DNA of 64,000 bases from positions 124,001-188,000 of the forward strand of contig QJNS01000057.1 in assembly GCA_004154925.1 (NCBI GenBank), read 5' to 3'. The DNA comes from Monosporascus cannonballus. Taxonomy: Eukaryota > Ascomycota > Sordariomycetes > Xylariales. Position numbers and translations under genes: made by a program. The notes below the pieces were generated by a model that was given only the letters and a program-made list of their open reading frames with translations, was not told the origin of the DNA and ran no database searches. Shown piece by piece: positions 55,990-64,000 of this stretch (positions within the stretch are counted from its first letter, which is position 1; each line of letters begins with the position of its first letter).

Positions 55990-58900
55990 ATTTTATTTTA
56001 TATATATATATATATATTTTATGTTTTTCTTATAACGTTATAATATTTTAAGTATATATTCGAAATGTTTTTAAGGTTTTTATATATTATATTTAACGAA
56101 CTAGCCTTTTTATTTAATCAGATATTTACGTTACTCCTAATTATTTCGATAAAAAACAATATGTTTTATTACCCATTTTTTTTTATTTTTCTTATTAAAT
56201 CCGATAACGTTATTTAAATATCGCCCGGTTCTCGGTTATAATACAATTTTAACAAAAATACTGGAAATATATTATATATTTATTAATATTGAGTAAAAAA
56301 GATTACTTTATATATTTAAAAACCTTTTTATTTTTTAATTATAATCCGGAAATAAATAAATATAAACTTTTTATTTTTAAATTTAAAATTTTTGGTTAAT
56401 AACCTTACTTATTACTTTAATTGGAATTCTATAAGCGTATAACGTTAAATATAATATTTTTTCTAAATTATCGTTATTTTTTTCTAGTATTTATATATTA
56501 TTTAACGAATAATTGCTATTTTTAAACCGCCTTTTAATTCCTTATATTTATCTTTTAAACGTTTATAAAAATATTTTATTATCCTTAAATAATACCCATA
56601 TAAAATTTCGAACGGAAAACGGCCGATAAATACGTTCCGTATATTGTTTTATACGAATTCCGTATTCCGTAATAACTTTATTTAATTATTTTAATATTTA
56701 TTAACGTAATTACGGCAATAATATTTTAGGATTTAATAAATACGTTTCGTTGATTTATCAGTTTACGGATAATAAACGGTTAACATTCGTCGTTTTAATT
56801 TTTGTTTTTTTGCAAAATTCCGCTTAAAATTAATTTATTAATAACTTATTTTTATTGTTAATAATTCCAGCCGATATATCAAATCTATATTTTATCGTAA
56901 AACAATTAAGTTAATTCGGTTATAATTAAGGTTTTAACCGTAAAAATAAATAATTTTAATTTTATAAAACGGTTAACGATTATCAAAATTATGTTATACT
57001 TTAATTCGTTTAAATCTGGGTTTTTAAAAAATTCCGTAATAAAATTTAACGAAACTTTTTAACAGAATTACTTAAGTGATAACAAAAGTTATAATTATTT
57101 ATATAATTTATGGCATAACTTTATTATATTCTAATAATTCGGATATTACGTAATATATTTTCGAATATTGTTCGCTATATTTTCCTAATAAAAACTTTTA
57201 GTTATTAATTTTAACATACGAATATATCTTATACATCCTACTTTTAAATTATTATAATACTAATTAATTAATTACTTTTATAAAACGCTCTATAACGGGA
57301 TTACGATTTTATTCCGATAATATAAAACCTTATTAAAATCTAACAAATATTTTCTTTTTATTCCGGCTTAACGTTTAACTATTCGTATTAATTTTATAAT
57401 ATTTAAGTCCTTAATTTATAATCTTTAAACCTAATCGTAAAACTGTCGAACAGTTTTTAATTAAAATACTATTTCCTTCTTAAGTAACTTTTTCACCAAA
57501 AAACGTAAAACGTATTAATTATAAATAATAATCTTAGTATTAATTTGGTACTTTTCAAATTTTTCAAAATCCGATTATAATATAATTGTAACTTACTGTT
57601 ATCGTTATTTAACCGTTAATCGTATTATTATTAGGATTCGCGTTTATATTATTATTTGCAAACGATAAATCCGTTATAAATATAAATTTTTCTTTTTCTT
57701 TTCCTTTCGAAAATTTTCTGCAATTATATAATAAAAGGTTTCTGTTTTTTTTATACAAATAATAATTATTTAAATTTCCGTTATTTAAAATATATTTAAA
57801 GATTTTTAACGAACAAATTTTGCACTATTTGTATAAAGCGTTTTGCTCTTTTATAATGCTTTAAATTATGCTATATATTTACAACCGTTTTCCGTATGTT
57901 TTTCGGCATATGATTTATTAATCTGAATTTTTTAAATAACGTAAAGAGTATGTTTTTATATGCGATTTCTCTTAATATATAATCCGGGCGTCTAAATAAT
58001 CTATCTGCCAAATTAACGGCACCTGATTAATATTAAATCTCAAAATCAAATAACGTAAAATAATAAACTTATCGGGTTAACCTCCTTTTAAAATTACGCG
58101 TTGGTATCTTTATTATACCCTTTAACGCCATATAATTAATAAATATTAAAAAACTTTTTTTTCGTGCTCTTAAAATATTATCGCTAATATTTTAAATCTT
58201 TTATAATCGCCAATAATTTATGTTATTTTATAACGTATTATTTTTTAATTAAATTTAATTTCTATAACCAATATATAATTAGACGCCAATATTTTCCGTA
58301 TTTTTATAAAAATATCCTTAATATAACTCATATTAAAATATTTATTTTAACTTTAATATTTTTAACGTTATTTTAATATCAGAAAATAATTACTAACTAA
58401 AAGGCATTTTTTAAATTTCGAAATGCCTTTTTAACTTTTTCGGGTTACCGGAATTTTGCTATTTTATCTTTATCTTATACCTTTTTTAAAAACTTAATAA
58501 TAAGTTCGATAATACGCAAATAATAAGTAATAAATTTCCGATAAAAATTTGCAAATCCCAAAAATATTTAAATATTATAAATTAACTTTAACTTTAACCA
58601 TATTTCGATAATATCGACCCGTTAACGGTTTATCTTCAAACCGTCGATATTAATTACAAATTCTAAAAAATTTATTTTTTTTAAAAAAAAACTTCGTATT
58701 TAAACATTTTAACAAACAGTTAATATTATAATAACCGTTCCTAAATTAACTAAAAATATTTTATATATTTTTTTCGTTATTTTAACAAATAATTATATTA
58801 TTTAAATATATTACGTATATATAATTAATTAATTTAATTAATACCTTATATATATAAACCTAAAACGTAATTAACGTATTAATAAGGCTAAATAATATAA

Positions 58901-61358
58901 CCATATATTTAAACTGCTTATACCACGTTCGGAACACAATTTTCCATTAATCGCCTTTTTTAATTTTAATATAATAATAAATATCCTTAAAATTAATTTT
59001 CGAAAATATCTTAATTAAGCCTAAATAATTTATTACTTTTAAAATAAAAGTTAAAAAGTATCAAGTTTTTATTATTACGTAATTCAAGCTTTTATAATCG
59101 ACATATAATCGGAAATTACCGTTTTTTTAAATATAAATAATATTAATACTTTTACGTCTGTTTTCGAATAATATATTTAATTTATTTTTAACCTTTTTTG
59201 GAAATATTTTTCGAATACTTTCTTTTAAATTTTCAAAATAAGATACATTAGGCCGAATAAAAATGTTTTTCTTAAAATCAAATTTATTATATATTTTGCT
59301 TTTAACAGCTAAAGTATTTCTTTCGCTATTTTTTCAAAATATATTTACCGGAAACTTTTTAAATATATAAAAAAAATTAATTATTACTTATTTTTATTAT
59401 TCTCCGAATTTCTAGATATTTAACTTTTCGGCTAAATTTATTAAGTTAACGGTATAAACTTATTTACCGAAAAATATTAAATTTATAAATTTTTATTTAT
59501 TAACTTTTTATAATAATTCGTATAATTATTAACATATAATTATATCTAACAAAATCCTAAATTTACCTATTCCGAGTCTGGATAATAAAAAATCGGACGC
59601 CTTTGAATTTTAACATAATATTAAATAAATTTGCTTAAATTTTCGTTTTTTCCCGTTATTATTTATTATATTAACAAGACTTTCGCAAGTTCTATAATAT
59701 TTAATATATACGCCGTTAACGCCGATAAAACCCGGAATATTTACGAAAATTAATTAAAAATTAAATTTTTTCGTTAACTTTCTGTTTATAATATTTACTT
59801 ATATTTCGGTATCCATATTTATTTATATTACTACATTCTCCGTATTTCGCTTAATAAATACCCTCTTTTAAAAAAGCGACTTTATTCCGACCGTTTTATA
59901 ATTATCAGCCAAAATAAATTAAAGATATACGTTAATTCCGGCTTTTTTTTAGGTTTACATTTAAAAATTAATTTAATTTATCGTTATATATTATAACGTT
60001 TTATACGGCCTTCGGAAATCGGTTTCCGTATAGCCGAAATAATAAAAATTTCGTATCCCTTTTTAATTTATAATCTATATTTTTATAATTTGGTTTCTTA
60101 TAATTATAATATTTAAATAAGCTTTTATAAAAGTTAAAAATAATAAATCGTACGGATTTATTTTAATCGAACTTAAATTAACGATTATTTAGTTTCCGAA
60201 TATAAAAACGCTTACGGTTCTTATTATTCCCATATAACGTTTTTAATTTACTTTAAAGATTTTTTTCCCGAAAATATTAAAATAAAATTATTTATCCTCA
60301 TAAATATTTTTAACGGAAAATAATCGGTTTTTCTTCGCCTTTTTCCAAATATTTTAATAACGTTTTGCCTTATTTATTACATTATTAATTTGTTTTAACT
60401 TAACATTTTTTTCGTAATAATATATTTCGTAACCGTAATATTAATTTATAAAAATAATTAAAAATAAAAAGTTTATTATGTTAATTATTTTCCGGGTTAA
60501 AAATATCCGTAAACTTTATTTTATAAATCAAAAACCTTTATTTAACATAAAAATCCAACAGCGATTAATCGGATCGTTATCATAATTCTATAAATTATTC
60601 CTTATATTCCCTATCAAAAAAATTAGGATTTACGTAACTTTTTTTTAATAAAAATCTATAAATTATTAATTTTTAATTTTTTCGTAATTAAAATAATTAA
60701 ATATAACGTAATATAATTACTAAACGTTCGTAATAAAAACGTTTATATGGCCTATGGTCTATTAAATATAAATAAAGATATTTCGCTTTAGCTTTTCGGT
60801 ATAAACTTCCATAACAACTTTTATCTAATTTTTTTTAATTAACGCGCGTTCGAAAAACTTTGAACAATTATAACGCGGTATTTGCTTATTACCTTTAAGC
60901 TTTTGTAACGATATTATAATTAATTTATAAAGTTTTGCGTTTTTAATTTGTATTATTATTTATTATTCGGCTAATTATCCGAATAATTCCAAAATTTATT
61001 TATTTTATTAACGAATAATTTTCAAAATCTGGTTATTATTAAAAGGTTTAACCTTTTTTTATTTTAAATTCCTGGACGCGGTCGTTATATTATGCTTGTT
61101 TTCCGACTATTTAATTAACGGTTATCGGAATACGTCCTTATTGTATATATAAAAGGATTTAAAATCTCGGAAACCGTAATTCTTTGCTTATTAAAGCTTT
61201 ATTATAAGTTTTTTAACTTATTTTTATATCGTAATCGATCGTTCGTTAATTAAGTTCCGATCGGCGAGCTTTTCGATTAATAATTTAGGTTTATTTTGTA
61301 ATCGATAAACTCTGTTTTTAGTAATTATCGCGTTATCCTTTATAATAATTGAAAAAAT
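55990..61358 (-). pseudogene. B2 gag-pol polyprotein, RIP-inactivated
   Basis: Read from right to left: gag (about 60000-61300), protease (about 59400-59900), RT (about 58550-59250) with FKK and GNFRLYVDYKSLN at about 59085-59150 in a frame shifted by one base, RNase H (about 57900-58500), integrase (about 56600-57500) and the chromodomain-like end near 56030-56150. It aligns with B1 (46336-49011) and with 50854-53312, and joining those two gives nearly the same gene. More AT-rich than either. Confidence 0.82.
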
Positions 61359-61564
61359 TATAAGATAATAGATAATTATAAGCTGGGTAAGGTAATCTCC
61401 GACCAATCGGAAAGCAGATTTCAAGAAATAAATGTATTAAGTTATTTCCATCTGGCGTTTTCCATTAGCTGCCAAATAGTAGATTTATATTAGTAAATGG
61501 GTCGGTAATTAATCGATGGCTGGTCGGCTACCAGCTTCATCTTTATAAGGGCTATATTCTTACA
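61359..61564 (-). repeat. 5' LTR of B2
   Basis: 206 bp, TATAAGATAATAG to CTATATTCTTACA in plus-strand reading. Equal in length to the other LTR, differing mainly by C/T and G/A changes. Confidence 0.92.
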
Positions 61565-61569
61565 ATACC

Positions 61570-64000
61570 GAATATATTTCGAATATTTTTCTATTCGATT
61601 AATTACGCCTATTATACGAATTAAATTCGCAATTACATAATGTACCGGAAATATAATTACATAATTTAAATTCGTTATAAAAGAATACGTTGCTTTGTTA
61701 ATTAATAAACGAAACTCAAAAATAATGCAAATTTATAACGATTATAAATAATTTAAATAAGCATTAACGAAAGTTTTCGAAATAATAAACGAAAAAACAA
61801 AAGACAAAATACGAATCCAGCAATTACGACAGAAAAACTCAACATCTAAATACGGTAATACGTTCGTTTAACTAATTTTTAAATTAAATTAAAAATAAAA
61901 AATATTAATGGCTAAGTTTTTCAATAGCTTAAAGAAAAAAATACAATAAGAAAATTTCAGTTTAATCGGCCTAATGATCTGTCGAATTATATCGATATAA
62001 CAGTTAAGATCGACGATCGATAATACGCCTGGCACATTAAAGGTACGAAAAAAATATAATAACAAACCCCGATATACGGCTAATACTAATGTTCCTCGAC
62101 GCAGCAACACTTTTTACGGTATAAAACTAAAATTTATGAAATTAGGAGCCACTTAGAGGAAGGACTAGAACCAAACCAAATACTTTAATTGTAATAAAAT
62201 AGGACATAAGGCATCATAGTATAAAGTATCTAAAAGACCCTATTAAAATGATTAAAAACCAGTACCTAAGGGACAATTCAGAGAAAATTAGCAGAACGGA
62301 AGCAAACCTATTAACATAATTCGGTCTAAGTACGTACCAGGCCCCTTATAGCGAAAAATCTAAAAAAAAAAAAAAATGCGAAAAGCCAGAAAACTAACTT
62401 AATAAGTATTGCGAACACATCAAAAAGCATTATAAAAATAATGACGCGAATATTAGAATTAGACAAAACAAATCTGTCCCGGAACCCCTGATCGATACGG
62501 CAAAATACATATCATTCACTGTCGACGACGAAAATATACCGATTACGAAAAATAAAAATAATATATCTAGGAACGGATTACCCGCATATATTATAAAGGA
62601 TTTGATTTTTCAAACCGCACCGGAAATAACAAAAACGATAAATAATAATATCGATACTTTCGATCCAAAGCTCCAGAAAATATTTAGTAACTAGTCGAAA
62701 TAGAAAACTGGCCTAAAAAAAAGCAATACCTATAAAACAAAACCTTTTCTGTTATTACCAGTAATATAATTACCAAATAAAAAAAGGTTAATCTAACATA
62801 TAATAAAGAAATACTGCCAGAAAATTATTATAAATTTTTATTATTAATTAATATTTGTTATAAACCTTTACGAACGGAAAGTTATTAAGAAAAAATACGT
62901 CAGTTTACAAAAAGACTTTAAAACGACAGTCAGGATAACGCATAATAAAATATAGTCGCAAATATAAAAAAACAATTTATTCGATAAAGAAAAAAATTAC
63001 AGCGAAACCAAAAGTAACTAAGACGACTTAAAGAAAAAGTACGCCGATAACAACGACAAATATAACAGCTTAACGCGCTAAATATAGAAACACAAATAAA
63101 GCTCGACAAATTCGAACAAAAGTTAAAAGAAAAAGATTAGTTATAAAAAAGCCGCAAAAATAACGAAACCCAAAAATATCAAAAAGAAACTCCCAAAAAA
63201 GACTTTAAACGCGACGATAGGAACCGTTAATAATTTTATTACTTTAAATATACGAATGGGAACATATTAATATACCGTAATAATAAATTACGGAGCATTA
63301 AACGGGAATTATATTATACCAAATGTGATTAATAAATTTAGACTGCCATAAAGATATAAATTAGAACCTTATACAGCGACGAATGTCGAAAATGAAGAAT
63401 TCGCTTACGATAACGGAAAAATCATACGAAAAATTATTTACCTCGAGATTTTAATCTAAAAACGATACTAAACGGTTAATTTCGATATCATTTCACTTAA
63501 CAATTACGATATAATATTAAGATTACTATGAATACGCTAATACGAAATTTTAATTAATAAAAAAACTAGCCAAATAAGGTTTATCTCATACTTTATCAAC
63601 AAAAAAAAATTAAGATCTTAATATTCGATCAATAATAATAACGAATATAAGCATAAGGATATAACAAAAACCTTACTACCTAAAAGAACAAAATACAAAA
63701 AAGAAAATAAGCATCAAAAAAAATACAACGTATCGTTATTATTATCAAAACGAAACTAAAACAATTAAATAACGATTTAAAATAACAACAGCTCTAAAAG
63801 TCAAAAAAACCAACCAATATATTATTATAATACTACAGATACGACCAGCTCTTTGAAAAAAAGCTTAATACGAAATTATCGGAATATAGCAAATGGGATT
63901 ATAAAATAATCCTTAAAGAAAAATCTTTAACGAAGTTCTACTCCATTTACAACCTTAACGGAAACAAATTACGCATTCTCAGAAAATACCTAGAAAATCA
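61570..64000 (+). pseudogene. A4 gag (rest), protease and start of RT
   Basis: Continues the gag frame after B2. The CCHC knuckle at 62181-62222 reads YFNCNKIGHKAS-stop-Y: first and last Cys changed to Tyr, His kept. The protease region near 63270-63310 reads NYGALNGNYIIP, the catalytic Asp changed to Asn. The sequence ends at the beginning of RT, equivalent to about 16910 in A2. Stops are TAA/TAG. Between knuckle and protease a Lys/Glu-rich linker of about 1 kb matches A2 and A3. Confidence 0.87.

Larger units (their letters stand above)
54108..61564 (-). mobile_element. B2: complete family B chromovirus nested in A4 gag
   Basis: 7457 bp between perfect duplications ATACC (54103-54107, 61565-61569). 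The interrupted gag sequence 'cttaatacc...gaatatatttcgaat' matches the uninterrupted A3 gag at 27175-27190. LTRs 54152-54357 (3') and 61359-61564 (5'), both 206 bp; a 44-bp partial LTR precedes the 3' LTR. Minus-strand gag-pol in between, plus a 1.6 kb extra region. Confidence 0.95.
53313..64000 (+). mobile_element. A4: family A chromovirus, split by B2 and running off the window
   Basis: 5' LTR 53313-53681, gag from 53738, interrupted at 54107, resumed at 61565, protease and the start of RT up to the window end. It is inserted in a family B pol (left 5-bp flank TTTAC); its 3' LTR is not in the window. Confidence 0.9.

Noticed and set aside
55990..56020. (TA)n run as a microsatellite of interest
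   Set aside because: Short TA runs are frequent here through C-to-T mutation; this one lies in decayed B2 sequence and needs no other explanation.

Overview
The window looks like a gene-free, AT-rich repeat block from a filamentous ascomycete (Pezizomycotina). I see no intact host gene on either strand. Almost all of it is old, nested Ty3/gypsy-type LTR retrotransposons of the chromovirus group, plus two Tc1/mariner DNA transposons. The sequence carries the mark of repeat-induced point mutation (RIP): TpA is abundant, CpA and TpG are scarce while CpG survives, and nearly all stops inside recognisable reading frames are TAA or TAG where CAA, CAG or TGG is expected.

Two retrotransposon families are present. 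Family A has LTRs of about 335-401 bp (TGTTATAAC...GCCGTCACA) and encodes Gag with a CCHC knuckle, protease, RT, RNase H, integrase and a C-terminal chromodomain. It also has a partly preserved reading frame on the opposite strand between chromodomain and 3' LTR. Family B has LTRs of about 206 bp (TGTAAGA...TCTTACA in plus-strand reading), all its coding copies here are on the minus strand, and it also ends in a chromodomain-like segment.

Layout. 1-3519: 3' part of a plus-strand A element (A1), abutting an LTR that is split by mariner element 1 (3671-5256). 5372-24945: an old minus-strand A element (O) split by a younger minus-strand A element (X, 8713-22118, duplication ATTTT), itself split by plus-strand A2 (13806-20555, duplication YAAAT). 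24946-26366: a short, less mutated island with a solo LTR (duplication CCTAG) and hairpins. 26372-33182: complete plus-strand element A3 (duplication TAACG). 33183-33751: AT-rich filler. 33752-41729: minus-strand A element X2, whose 5' LTR is split by mariner element 2 (40261-41653). 41730-46335: 4.6 kb I cannot assign. 46336-49218: 5' half of a B element. 49219-50853: 3' end of a plus-strand A element with a solo B LTR (duplication TTAAT) and a recombinant-looking LTR. 50854-53312: 3' half of a B element. 53313-64000: plus-strand A4, running off the window and split inside gag by a complete B element (B2, 54108-61564, duplication ATACC).

The target-site duplications give a relative insertion order: O before X before A2, and the 50854-53312 B fragment before A4 before B2. 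Every coding region shows stops, frameshifts or lost catalytic residues, though damage is uneven: the YLDD polymerase motif is intact in A2 and A3, nearly so in X, and lost in A1, O and X2. Nested chromoviruses, RIP and absence of genes would fit a pericentromeric, centromeric or subtelomeric heterochromatin block. That placement is inference.
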